Both the position numbers and the translations under genes were made by a program. The notes under the pieces were generated by a model that had not been told where the DNA came from, did no database searches, and saw nothing but the letters and a program-made list of their open reading frames with translations. A stretch of DNA of 64,000 nucleotides from CAWBAT01 sp046331665 (lineage in GTDB: Bacteria > Acidobacteriota > Terriglobia > Versatilivoradales > Versatilivoraceae), in the NCBI GenBank assembly GCA_046331665.1, contig JAXLQK010000021.1, forward strand, positions 1 through 64,000, in the 5' to 3' direction. Positions 44,723 to 53,430 of this stretch are shown here, one piece after another (the stretch's first letter is position 1; each line of letters opens with the position of its first letter).

Positions 44723-47464
44723 TTGAAATATCGGTTGCGCCTGAGGGTTTTTCAATTGATAGGCAAAGGGTTCATTCTTTCCTTAATTCACGGAGTCTTG
44801 CTGTGGGCCGGCGACCTGCCAACAAAGCCTCTTGATTTTAACCGCGACATTCGACCGATCCTTTCGGATACCTGCTTCGTCTGCCATGGACCGGATGATG
44901 GACAACGAATGGCAAATTTGCGTTTGGATACAAAAGCCGGCGCTTTCGCCGACCGGGGTGGATATCAGGTGATTGTTCCTGGAAATCCCGCTGCCAGCCG
45001 GGTGTATCAGCGGATCAGCTCGAAGGATCCGGGCATGCACATGCCTCCCGTGACTTTTGAACGGAACCTGACCGAGGCGCAAGTTGAGTTGATTCGCCAG
45101 TGGATTGAACAAGGTGCCAAGTGGCAAACACATTGGGCCTATGAGACCCCTGTCCGGCCTGAACTACCGGCCGTCAAGAATCCCCAGTGGCCACGAAATT
45201 CAATTGACAATTTCATCTTGTCGCGCCTGGAAAAGGAAGGTCTGACCCCATCACCCGAAACCGATCGGGCTACGTTGCTGCGACGTTTGAGCCTGGATCT
45301 CACTGGCCTTCCCCCGACACCCGAGGAGGTGCAGGCTTTCGTCTCTGATCCATCACCGGATGCTTATGAGAAAAGGGTTGACCAACTCCTGGCCTCCCCC
45401 CATTACGGAGAGCGCATGGCAATGCAGTGGCTCGATCTGGCCCGCTATGCGGATAGCCACGGGTATCACATCGACAGTTTGAGAGAAATGTGGCATTGGC
45501 GGGACTGGGTGATCAATGCATATAACAAGGATATGCCATTTGATCAATTCACGATCGAGCAGTTGGCGGGCGACCTGCTTCCCAATGCCACGATCCAACA
45601 GAAGATCGCCAGCGGATTCAATCGCAATCACATGATCAATTTCGAGGGCGGTGCCATCCCGGAAGAATACCAGAATGAATACGTCATTGATCGGGTGGAC
45701 ACAACGGGAACCGTCTGGATGGGAATGGCGATCGGTTGTGCTCGATGCCACGATCACAAGTACGATCCCATCAAGCAAAAAGAATATTACCGGGTCTATG
45801 CCTTCTTCAATGACATCCCCGAAAAGGGTCTCGATGGATTTCGCGGAAACGCCAAACCATTTCTCCTGCTCCCGAATTCCAGCGACGAAGCGAGGTTAAA
45901 CGATCTGAAAACGAGAATTTCAGCTGATGAAAAAGTCTTGACGGAAAAACAGATTCCCGAACTTGCAGAAACCTGGCAGAAAACCCGCATGACCACGATT
46001 CCTCAGCCTCCGAAGGATGGTCTTCTGGCCAACTATGAATTCGACGGGTTCCTGGCAGACACTTCCGGCAACTATCAGCACGCTAAAGTCCTTAAGGGTC
46101 AAATTGCTTACAACAAAGGCTACATCCGGCAGTCCGGAGAACTCGACGGGGAATCCCAGGTAGAATTTCTCAAGACTGATGCCATCGAGTGGAATCATCC
46201 CTTCTCCGTCGGAATCTGGCTTAATCCCGTCAATATTCCGATCGGCAGAAAGGATATTGGGATCTTGCATCAGTCCAGTGAAGGGGAAGAGCGGCGTGGG
46301 TTTGAGGTGTTCTACGAAGAAATTCAGAAAATTCCCGGCTTTAGAAGAGGCTCCCGAGTTGTTGTGCGACTGGTCCATCATTGGCCTGAGAATGCCATTC
46401 AGGTTCGCACAAAAGAACCAGTGGTCTTGGGGACTAAGGATCCCGTGGTCCTGGAGGCCTGGCGCAATTATGTGGTCACTTATGATGGATCCGGCAAAGG
46501 CGCGGGTATTAAGTTATATGTGGATGGGAAGCAGGTTGAGACAGAAACCCTGCAGGACACCCTGAAAGGGACGGTTCAGGTAGAAGGCGGGTTGCAGATC
46601 GGAAACAAGAAGATCGCCTCTGTTTACAAAGGGTTTATCGATGATTTAAGAGTTTATGATCGAGCGATCACCCCGGCGCAGATTGACGTGCTCGTCAAAC
46701 ATTTTCCGATGCGGATTGTCCTGGCCGATTTGGCAGACAAACCCTTCGTCTGGATCGATCCGGTCAAACAACAGGCGGCATCCCTCGAAGAGCCCGGGGG
46801 TGATAAGCCAAAAGAATCCAAGCAAGATTTAGAGCTCAAAACACTTCGCACTCGAGTTGCAGACTATTTCCTGACTTATGACGCACCACAGGAAATTCGA
46901 GACGCATACTCCGACTGGAAATTGCTGAATACCCAAAAAAGCGATCTCGAAGAGGCCATTCCCAGCGCCATGGTCATGCGTGAGGCGAAGCAGCCCCGTG
47001 AGTCCTTTGTCTTAATGCGAGGCGATTACCGAAACCATGGGGAAAAAGTTCAGCCTGCCGTCCTTACCTGGCTTGCCCCCATGCCCAAAGAAGCTCCGCT
47101 GAACCGGTTGGGTTTTGCCAAATGGCTCGTCGACCCGCGGCATCCGTTGACTTCTCGCGTAGCTGTCAATAGATATTGGCAGAATTATTTTGGAATTGGA
47201 CTGGTTAAGACTTCTGAAAATTTTGGTTCCCAAGGCGAGATACCAAGCCATCCGGAATTGCTGGATTGGTTGGCGACAGAATTCATTCGTACTGGCTGGG
47301 ACGTTAAAGCCATGCAGCGCCTCATCGTCACCAGCGCCACCTATCGCCAATCCTCACGCGTTTCCCCGAATTGCAGGAGCGGGATCCAGAAAATCGGCAT
47401 CTGGCTCGGGGCCCACGGTTTCGACTCCAGGCGGAAATGGTCCGGGACAATGTCCTGGCGGTGA
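44723..47464 (+). CDS. PSCyt1/DUF1549/LamG/DUF1553 protein, N-terminal part of a frameshifted gene
   Basis: About 913 residues from TTG 44723. A hydrophobic leader (LIGKGFILSLIHGVLLWAG) is followed by PSCyt1 with haem motif CFVCH (51-55), then DUF1549 (RRLSLDLTGLPPTPEEVQ, MQWLDLARYADSHGY, CARCHDHKYDP). A LamG-like concanavalin-type domain is inserted (LLANYEFDGFLADTSG through IKLYVDGKQVETET to FIDDLRVYDRAITPAQ). DUF1553 begins RVAVNRYWQNYFGIGLVK. The frame is lost after TYRQSSRV; the next frame (47371-48054) continues the domain. Restoring one C in the TCCCCG run near 47366 would rejoin them. Confidence 0.85.
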   Translation: MKYRLRLRVFQLIGKGFILSLIHGVLLWAGDLPTKPLDFNRDIRPILSDTCFVCHGPDDGQRMANLRLDTKAGAFADRGGYQVIVPGNPAASRVYQRISSKDPGMHMPPVTFERNLTEAQVELIRQWIEQGAKWQTHWAYETPVRPELPAVKNPQWPRNSIDNFILSRLEKEGLTPSPETDRATLLRRLSLDLTGLPPTPEEVQAFVSDPSPDAYEKRVDQLLASPHYGERMAMQWLDLARYADSHGYHIDSLREMWHWRDWVINAYNKDMPFDQFTIEQLAGDLLPNATIQQKIASGFNRNHMINFEGGAIPEEYQNEYVIDRVDTTGTVWMGMAIGCARCHDHKYDPIKQKEYYRVYAFFNDIPEKGLDGFRGNAKPFLLLPNSSDEARLNDLKTRISADEKVLTEKQIPELAETWQKTRMTTIPQPPKDGLLANYEFDGFLADTSGNYQHAKVLKGQIAYNKGYIRQSGELDGESQVEFLKTDAIEWNHPFSVGIWLNPVNIPIGRKDIGILHQSSEGEERRGFEVFYEEIQKIPGFRRGSRVVVRLVHHWPENAIQVRTKEPVVLGTKDPVVLEAWRNYVVTYDGSGKGAGIKLYVDGKQVETETLQDTLKGTVQVEGGLQIGNKKIASVYKGFIDDLRVYDRAITPAQIDVLVKHFPMRIVLADLADKPFVWIDPVKQQAASLEEPGGDKPKESKQDLELKTLRTRVADYFLTYDAPQEIRDAYSDWKLLNTQKSDLEEAIPSAMVMREAKQPRESFVLMRGDYRNHGEKVQPAVLTWLAPMPKEAPLNRLGFAKWLVDPRHPLTSRVAVNRYWQNYFGIGLVKTSENFGSQGEIPSHPELLDWLATEFIRTGWDVKAMQRLIVTSATYRQSSRVSPNCRSGIQKIGIWLGAHGFDSRRKWSGTMSWR

Positions 47465-48054
47465 GCGGTCTGCTCAATCCTGAGATTGGGGGACCCAGCG
47501 TTTATCCTTATCAGCCCAAAGGACTGTGGGAAGAGATGTCTTTCGGAGAAATTTTCACCGGTCAGACCTACCAAGCCAGCACAGGCAAGGATCTTTACCG
47601 GCGAAGTATGTATTCCATTTGGAAACGGACCGTCCCCCCCGCCTCCTTGGCTACATTCGATGCACCGGATCGAGAGAAGTGCACTTCGCGAAGAGCCCGA
47701 ACGAATACGCCGCTCCAGGCACTGGTTCTCTTGAACGATCCGACTTACGTTGAGGCCTCGAGGGCCTTGGCGCAGCGGATGATCACGCAAGGAGGGAATG
47801 ACCCCGCTAAACGGATTCAATATGCCTACCGGTGGGCATTGTCACGAAATCCTGTTCCTCGGGAAACCCAGGTCCTGCGTGATTTGGCAGACAAAGAACT
47901 CGCGCATTATCGTCAGGACTCTCCTGCTGCTTTGGAGCTCCTAAATATCGGAGATTCCTCCTATGACAAGAACCTCAATGCCAGTGAGTTGGCAGCCTGG
48001 ACGACCGTTGCCAGCACCATTTTGAATCTTGATGAAACCGTGACCAAGGAATAG
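47371..48054 (+). CDS. DUF1553 (PSD1) C-terminal part of the frameshifted PSCyt gene
   Basis: 227 residues continuing the upstream domain: LARGPRFRLQAEMVRDNVLA, SGLLNPEIGGPSVYPYQP, then SIWKRTVPPASLATFDAPD and NTPLQALVLLNDPTYVEASR. All are standard DUF1553 features, with no start or leader of its own. The overlap with the upstream frame is 94 bases. The DUF1501 partner begins three bases after the stop, which fits translational coupling. Confidence 0.85.
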   Translation: MQERDPENRHLARGPRFRLQAEMVRDNVLAVSGLLNPEIGGPSVYPYQPKGLWEEMSFGEIFTGQTYQASTGKDLYRRSMYSIWKRTVPPASLATFDAPDREKCTSRRARTNTPLQALVLLNDPTYVEASRALAQRMITQGGNDPAKRIQYAYRWALSRNPVPRETQVLRDLADKELAHYRQDSPAALELLNIGDSSYDKNLNASELAAWTTVASTILNLDETVTKE

Positions 48055-48057
48055 GAA

Positions 48058-49521
48058 ATGAATCTGGAACATGAAATCGAATTGCAATTGACTCGACGTC
48101 AATTTTTCTCCAAGACAAGCAAAGGGATCGGGATTATCGCTCTCGGGTCCCTCCTCAACCCGGATCTTTTTGCCTCGACTTCGGAAATTGATCCCAAGAC
48201 AGGCGGGTTGGTGGGTCTGCCCCATTTTGCCCCCAAAGCCAAGCGAGTCATTTTTCTTCACCAATCCGGCGCGCCTTCGCAATTGGAATTATTCGACTAC
48301 AAACCCAATCTCCGGAAATTGCATGGAACAGAATTGCCTGACTCCGTCCGCCGCGGCCAACGCATCACGGGAATGACGTCCGGTCAGAGTTCCTTACCTG
48401 TGGCAGCTCCTATTTTTAAGTTTCAGAAAGCCGGGCAGTCGGGAGCCTTTGTCAGCGAACTTTTGCCGCATCACGCTAAAATCGTCGATGACATCACCAT
48501 CATTCGCACCGTCTTTACCGAAGCGATCAACCATGACCCGGCCATTACATTTATCCAGACCGGGAGCCAGCAGCCTGGCCGGCCGAGTATGGGAGCCTGG
48601 GTCAGCTATGGTTTAGGCAGCGAGAATCATAATCTTCCAGCCTACGTGGTTCTGATCTCACAGGCGCAGTCTCTCATCCCGGATCAACCGCTTTTCTCCA
48701 GACTCTGGGGGAGTGGTTTTCTTCCATCGCGTTATCAGGGGGTCAAATTCCGGTCCAGTGGCGATCCGGTGCTTTACTTGTCAAACCCTGAAGGAATCGA
48801 CAAAGAGACACGGCGGAACATGCTGGATAGTCTGGCTGAGCTTAATAATCTGAAAGCCCAGGACTACCGGGATCCCGAAATTGAAACGCGCATTGCTCAA
48901 TATGAAATGGCGTACCGAATGCAAACCTCGGTTCCTGAACTGATGGATCTTTCGAAAGAACCTGACTCAGTCTTCGAAATGTACGGTCCGGACTCTCGCA
49001 AACCCGGAACCTATGCAGCCAACTGTCTTCTCGCCAGACGCCTGGCAGAGCGCGATGTTCGCTTCGTCCAACTTTACCATCGGGGGTGGGATCAACATCA
49101 AGATTTGCCTCGCGATATTCAATTGCAGTGCAAAGGAGTGGACCAGGCCTCTGCAGCGCTCATTTTGGATCTTAAGCAGCGTGGCATGCTCGATGACACG
49201 CTGGTTGTTTGGGGGGGAGAATTCGGACGAACCGTCTATTGCCAAGGGACTCTCACCGAAACCAACTATGGAAGAGATCATCATCCTCGCTGTTTTTCCA
49301 TGTGGATGGCAGGGGGAGGCGTGAAGCGGGGCCTGGTCTATGGCGAGACAGACGATTATTGCTACAACATCGTGAAGGACCCAGTTCACATCCATGATCT
49401 GCAAACCACGATTCTTCACTCCCTCGGCGTAGATCACAAGAAATTGACCTACAAATTCCAGGGTCGGCATTTTCGATTGACCGATGTTTCCGGCGAACTG
49501 GTTTCGAACATTCTGGCGTAG
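48058..49521 (+). CDS. DUF1501 family exported protein, second copy
   Basis: 487 residues. It lacks a classic twin-arginine, but the TRRQFFSKTSKGIGIIALGS segment at about 14-33 is Tat-like. Family motifs: FLHQSGAPSQLELFDYKP, EAINHDPAITFIQTGSQ, DLKQRGMLDDTLVVWGGEFG and HHPRCFSMWMAGGG. It is the partner of the PSCyt gene immediately upstream (three-base gap), and the order is the same as at 0.7-4.6 kb, but on the other strand. Biochemical role unassigned. The next gene starts 11 bases after the stop and may be in the same transcript. Confidence 0.9.
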   Translation: MNLEHEIELQLTRRQFFSKTSKGIGIIALGSLLNPDLFASTSEIDPKTGGLVGLPHFAPKAKRVIFLHQSGAPSQLELFDYKPNLRKLHGTELPDSVRRGQRITGMTSGQSSLPVAAPIFKFQKAGQSGAFVSELLPHHAKIVDDITIIRTVFTEAINHDPAITFIQTGSQQPGRPSMGAWVSYGLGSENHNLPAYVVLISQAQSLIPDQPLFSRLWGSGFLPSRYQGVKFRSSGDPVLYLSNPEGIDKETRRNMLDSLAELNNLKAQDYRDPEIETRIAQYEMAYRMQTSVPELMDLSKEPDSVFEMYGPDSRKPGTYAANCLLARRLAERDVRFVQLYHRGWDQHQDLPRDIQLQCKGVDQASAALILDLKQRGMLDDTLVVWGGEFGRTVYCQGTLTETNYGRDHHPRCFSMWMAGGGVKRGLVYGETDDYCYNIVKDPVHIHDLQTTILHSLGVDHKKLTYKFQGRHFRLTDVSGELVSNILA

Positions 49522-49532
49522 AGGAAAATTCC

Positions 49533-50015
49533 TTGGACCTGAAAGCGATCCGGCTCTCCTTCCCTGAAGGATGCAATATCATCCTGGGCCAAAGCCACTT
49601 CATCAAGACCGTCGAAGATCTTTATGAAATCCTGGTGGCTGCCGTTCCCGGTATTCAATTTGGGATCGCCTTTAATGAAGCCTCCGGCCCGTGTTTAGTC
49701 CGGCATCAGGGAAACTCCCCCGAACTTCTCCATTCGGCCATTGAAAATCTGCGCCAAGTCGGCGCCGGTCACACCTTTCTCATTGTTCTCAAGAATGCCT
49801 TTCCCATCAATGTTCTCCAGGCAGTCCGCCAATGTCAGGAGGTTTGCTCGATTTATTGCGCCACCGCCAACCCCGTGGAGGTGATCGTTGCCGAAACGGA
49901 TCAGGGTAGAGGAATCCTGGGAGTGGTGGATGGTTCCTCCCCGAAAGGGATTGAAGGCGAAGAAGATCAGATCCGGCGGAAGGAAATGCTTCGGAAGTTT
50001 GGCTACAAACTCTGA
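49533..50015 (+). CDS. Adenosine-specific kinase family protein (PF04008)
   Basis: 160 residues, full length for this small family. Recognisable segments are NIILGQSHFIKTVEDLYE, FGIAFNEASGPCLVRHQGN, GHTFLIVLKNAFPINVL and the C-terminal ILGVVDGSSPKGIEGEED. The family has been called adenosine-specific kinase from structural work, but its in vivo reaction is poorly known. The start is TTG with GAGGA seven bases upstream; the site overlaps the DUF1501 stop codon, so translation is likely coupled. Nothing in the context links it clearly to the DUF1501 protein. Confidence 0.85.
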   Translation: MDLKAIRLSFPEGCNIILGQSHFIKTVEDLYEILVAAVPGIQFGIAFNEASGPCLVRHQGNSPELLHSAIENLRQVGAGHTFLIVLKNAFPINVLQAVRQCQEVCSIYCATANPVEVIVAETDQGRGILGVVDGSSPKGIEGEEDQIRRKEMLRKFGYKL

Positions 50016-50122
50016 GCTCAAGTCCGCGATGAAAACTGGTGAGTTATCGCGGAGTCATTCTCAGAAGATTTTTTTATACTTTAGTTCCCTTGGGAATCTT
50101 CATCAGAAAGGAAACCGCGACC

Positions 50123-50446
50123 ATGTCCTATACGTATGAGGATCTCAAAAAGAAGACCTTGGCTGAATTAAGACAGATTGCCGATGGCATCGAAAACGAA
50201 GCGGTCAAAGGTCATTCCCAAATGCACAAGAATCAACTCCTGCCGGCGCTTTGCCAGGTGTTGAAGATTGAAATGCACGAACATCACAATGTGACGGGGA
50301 TCGACAAAACGGCGATTAAAGCCCAGATCAAGGACTATAAGAAGAAAAGGGACGAAGCACTGAACGCTCACGACCACAAAGAGTTAAAGCGGGTTCGGAG
50401 AGAAATGCATCATTTGAAGAGACTCATTCAACGAGCCACCACTTAA
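50123..50446 (+). CDS. Small Rho_N/SAP-like helical protein
   Basis: 107 residues. The N-terminal half (LKKKTLAELRQIADGIE, MHKNQLLPALCQVL) has the helix-extended-helix shape of Rho-termination-factor N-terminal/SAP-like domains, which bind nucleic acid. The rest is a highly charged coiled-coil-like helix (KDYKKKRDEALNAHDHKELK). It is histidine- and lysine-rich. The ATG at 50123 follows AAAGGA by about ten bases. The frame extends upstream to 50039 without support. Function in the cell unknown. Confidence 0.75.
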   Translation: MSYTYEDLKKKTLAELRQIADGIENEAVKGHSQMHKNQLLPALCQVLKIEMHEHHNVTGIDKTAIKAQIKDYKKKRDEALNAHDHKELKRVRREMHHLKRLIQRATT

Positions 50447-50512
50447 TGCGGACTCCCCGGTCGCTCCTGCACTATCCAGGTCGACGGACCATTTCCTTCG
50501 AGCCGATCCCTG

Positions 50513-50528
50513 TCTCGCGAAAGCGAGA
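50513..50528. terminator. GNRA-capped hairpin between convergent genes
   Basis: TCTCGC-GAAA-GCGAGA, a perfect six-bp stem with a stable GAAA loop, in the 112-base gap between the Rho_N-like gene and enolase. A T run is absent on either side, so its role as a terminator is uncertain. Confidence 0.35.
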
Positions 50529-50558
50529 GGGGAGCTTCCGCTCTTACACTTTTCCCGA

Positions 50559-51839
50559 CTAAACCTTCCGGAAGGGGTTGCTGAAGCTTGCCCGCGAACC
50601 CAGTTCGGCTTCAATCTCCAGCAAGCGATTGTATTTGGCAATCCGTTCACTGCGACAGGCGGACCCCGTCTTGATCTGGCCGCCGCTCATCGCCACGGCA
50701 AAATCTGCCATGAATGCATCCTCCGTTTCTCCGGAGCGATGCGAGATGATGTAACCCCACCCGGCTTTCTGGCACATCTGGATGGTTTCGATGGTTTCCG
50801 TCACCGTGCCAATCTGATTCAGCTTGATCAAAACAGCGTTGGCTGATTTTTCCTGAATTCCCCGTGCCACAAAGCGTGTATTGGTCACAAACAGGTCGTC
50901 ACCCACGATTTGAGTCTTGTCGCCGAGCATGGCGGTGTGTGCTTTGAAGCCATCCCAATCGTTTTCCGCCAGCCCGTCTTCGATCGAGACGATCGGATAC
51001 TTCTGGATCCATTGAGCAAAAAGCCTATTCATCTCATCACTTTTCTTTGTCCCCTGCCCTGATTTGGAAAAATGGTAGGCTCCGTTCTCAAAGATAGAAC
51101 TCGCTGCGGCATCGAGTGCAATGGCCACGTCTATCCCCGGCTTATAGCCCGCCTGCTCGATGGCAGTCACGATGAGCTGACAGGCCTCTTCATCACTCTT
51201 TAGATTGGGCGCGAATCCCCCTTCGTCCCCCACGCCGGTGGCATACCCTTTCTTGTTTAAAAGAGCTTTCAATACATGGAACACTTCGGCCCCGTAACGG
51301 AGAGCTTCGGCAAAAGAAGGAGCTCCGACGGGCATGACCATGAACTCCTGAAAGTCGACGCTATTGTCAGCGTGTTTTCCACCATTGAGAATATTCATCA
51401 TCGGGACAGGCAATCGAACCGCTCCCGTCCCACCCAAGTAGGCATAGAGGGGCAAATCTCCGGCCACCGACGCGGCCCTGGCCACAGCCATGGAGACTCC
51501 CAGAATTGCATTGGCCCCCAGCCTTCCTTTATTGGGAGTTCCGTCCAGTTCGATCATCCTGTAATCAATCTCCGACTGCCGGGAGGGATCTTTTCCCTTA
51601 AGCGCAGGCGCAATAATCTTATTAACGTTTTCAACGGCCTTAAGCACTCCTTTGCCGCCATAGCGCTTCTTGTCTCCATCGCGCAACTCGACGGCCTCAT
51701 GTTCCCCAGTGGAAGCTCCCGAAGGAACCGAAGCCGAACAGAGTACACCGTTATCCAAACCGACCAGCACCCTTAAGGTTGGGTTCCCACGAGAATCCAG
51801 AATCTCCAATCCCTGTATTGAATGAATAGTCCGACGCAT
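50559..51839 (-). CDS. eno: Enolase
   Basis: 426 residues, normal length. It converts 2-phosphoglycerate to phosphoenolpyruvate in glycolysis. Visible residues: substrate loop SGASTG (40-45), catalytic Glu in VGDEGG (Glu206), magnesium ligands Asp243 (ALDAAASS), Glu287 (SIEDGL) and Asp314 (GDDLF), catalytic Lys339 (VLIKLNQIGTVTET), and SHRSGETED (367-375). The start is ATG 51839, with GGAGGAGG just upstream; the frame continues 20 codons further but without homology. It is downstream of an OYE-family gene on the same strand (66-base gap) and may be co-transcribed. Confidence 0.97.
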   Translation of the reverse strand: MRRTIHSIQGLEILDSRGNPTLRVLVGLDNGVLCSASVPSGASTGEHEAVELRDGDKKRYGGKGVLKAVENVNKIIAPALKGKDPSRQSEIDYRMIELDGTPNKGRLGANAILGVSMAVARAASVAGDLPLYAYLGGTGAVRLPVPMMNILNGGKHADNSVDFQEFMVMPVGAPSFAEALRYGAEVFHVLKALLNKKGYATGVGDEGGFAPNLKSDEEACQLIVTAIEQAGYKPGIDVAIALDAAASSIFENGAYHFSKSGQGTKKSDEMNRLFAQWIQKYPIVSIEDGLAENDWDGFKAHTAMLGDKTQIVGDDLFVTNTRFVARGIQEKSANAVLIKLNQIGTVTETIETIQMCQKAGWGYIISHRSGETEDAFMADFAVAMSGGQIKTGSACRSERIAKYNRLLEIEAELGSRASFSNPFRKV

Positions 51840-51905
51840 GAATCCTCCTCCAGAATAAATTTGACCGGTCATTTTCCCATCGCATGGAGAGAAGATCAAG
51901 AAGGA

Positions 51906-53357
51906 TCAGGCGCCCGTCTGCTTCCTTTGCTTCCTGGCCTCGCGAATGATGGGACCATAGATTTCTTTGTCGAAAGGAGGACAACCAGTCGGAAATTGCC
52001 CAAGAGGATGATGCTTTTGACGCATGAGGTAGGTGCAAAAGGTCAAAGTCTTGCAGGTATGGGCGGGATCGAGTTTCCCCAGAGTGAGGGCATCTTGCGC
52101 GAAATCGGGGTACGCCAAAGCTCCGCGTCCCACCCCCATCAATGTAACCTTTCCATCGCGAATATTGGCGGCCCCGGCATTGATTTGAAAATGCTGCAGC
52201 CAGCTGTAGCCGGTCCCGACGAAGGCGAGCTCGGGGAACTTCTCTTGGAACAAGGAACAGATTTCAAAATGGCGGGCAACCCCTAGCAAGGGATGTTCCG
52301 GAGGCCAGTAATTTCCTTCATCAGGTTTTTCAAAGGGCCTGCCAATGTGGGGATTGACATAAGGGTTTCCCAAGGAAATGTTGAATAACTTGACTCCTTC
52401 ATCGCGCAAGATTTCGATGAGACGCAACGGCTCTTGTAAGTCAGGTTTTAACGGATCCTCCGGAGAGACGCCAAAACCAAGTTGGTAAGGAAGCGGAACC
52501 GCAACCGGCACCCCGATCCCTGTTTTGGGGTCCTTTTGAAACGGCACCCCATCAAAAGCCCCCAGACGGGTGGCGAGCAGAAAGTCCGACCCGAGTTCAC
52601 TTCGAATTCTTGAAATGACATTTCGTGCAAAACGAATTCGATTTTCAAAGCTTCCTCCATACCTCCCGGGACGAGTTCTAGCACCTAATAATTCGTTTCC
52701 CAGGTACCCGTGGGTGAGTTTGATATCCACTCCCTTGAACCCGACGGATTTAGCCAGTCGTGCTGCTTCCAGGTAATTGATCTCAAGCCTTTCCAGTTCC
52801 TCATCGCTGATCAGAGGATAATCCGCGGGTAGACGGATCCCTTGTGAACGGTCCAGATAGGTGAGTGGGTCAAGTCCCGGGTGATGTTGGGCGAGGAGTG
52901 GACGGGGGGAGCTGTAACGGCCTGAGTGAGTCAACTGCAGTACTTCCACGAGATCATCGGCACTTCCGTGTCTCTCGGCATGGAACTTTCTTGTCCGAGA
53001 GAGCAATTGGTCAAAAGACTTGGCATTGTTTGCATTCAACAGCAACTGGCGTGAAGTAGCACGCCCCTCCGGCACCACCGCAGTGGCTTCGAACCAAAGG
53101 AGCTTGGCTCCACCCCGGCCAAATCTCTCGTAGCGACGAATTGTCAACTCACCAGGTTTTCCCTCCAAGGTCCCGTCACATCCTTCCATGGGATGAATCG
53201 CCAGCGAGTTTCCGGCAGTCCACGCACCAATCCTGACGGGGCGAGCTAGAATTTGTTTTATTCTTTCCGGATTGCTTTCCAAGGATATGGAAAGATCAAG
53301 CTGTTGAATCGCCTGCGCTAATTCTTCCAAGCTTTGGTAATGAAAATACGAACGCAA
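51906..53357 (-). CDS. NADH:flavin oxidoreductase / Old Yellow Enzyme family protein
   Basis: About 483 residues. OYE TIM-barrel motifs: RPVRIGAWTAGNSLAIHPME near the N-terminus, LQLTHSGRYSSP (FMN/substrate region), FKGVDIKLTHGYLGNELLG, and FENRIRFARNVISRIR. GVGRGALAYPDFAQD binds the FMN phosphate. The C-terminal tail CKTLTFCTYLMRQK and PTGCPPFDKEIYG keeps three cysteines but lacks the regular four-cysteine cluster of dienoyl-CoA reductases. It reduces an activated alkene or acts on a modified sugar; substrate unknown. The start is taken as TTG 53357, six bases after GGAGGA; a GTG at 53375 includes that sequence within the coding region. It lies between GH88 and enolase on the same strand. 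Confidence 0.87.
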   Translation of the reverse strand: MRSYFHYQSLEELAQAIQQLDLSISLESNPERIKQILARPVRIGAWTAGNSLAIHPMEGCDGTLEGKPGELTIRRYERFGRGGAKLLWFEATAVVPEGRATSRQLLLNANNAKSFDQLLSRTRKFHAERHGSADDLVEVLQLTHSGRYSSPRPLLAQHHPGLDPLTYLDRSQGIRLPADYPLISDEELERLEINYLEAARLAKSVGFKGVDIKLTHGYLGNELLGARTRPGRYGGSFENRIRFARNVISRIRSELGSDFLLATRLGAFDGVPFQKDPKTGIGVPVAVPLPYQLGFGVSPEDPLKPDLQEPLRLIEILRDEGVKLFNISLGNPYVNPHIGRPFEKPDEGNYWPPEHPLLGVARHFEICSLFQEKFPELAFVGTGYSWLQHFQINAGAANIRDGKVTLMGVGRGALAYPDFAQDALTLGKLDPAHTCKTLTFCTYLMRQKHHPLGQFPTGCPPFDKEIYGPIIREARKQRKQTGA

Positions 53358-53430
53358 AAGGCTTCCTCCCACCACGGCGATTGAAATCTACTTCCCACCC
53401 TTCAGGATGTAAGGCCAAGCCCTTCGAGAT

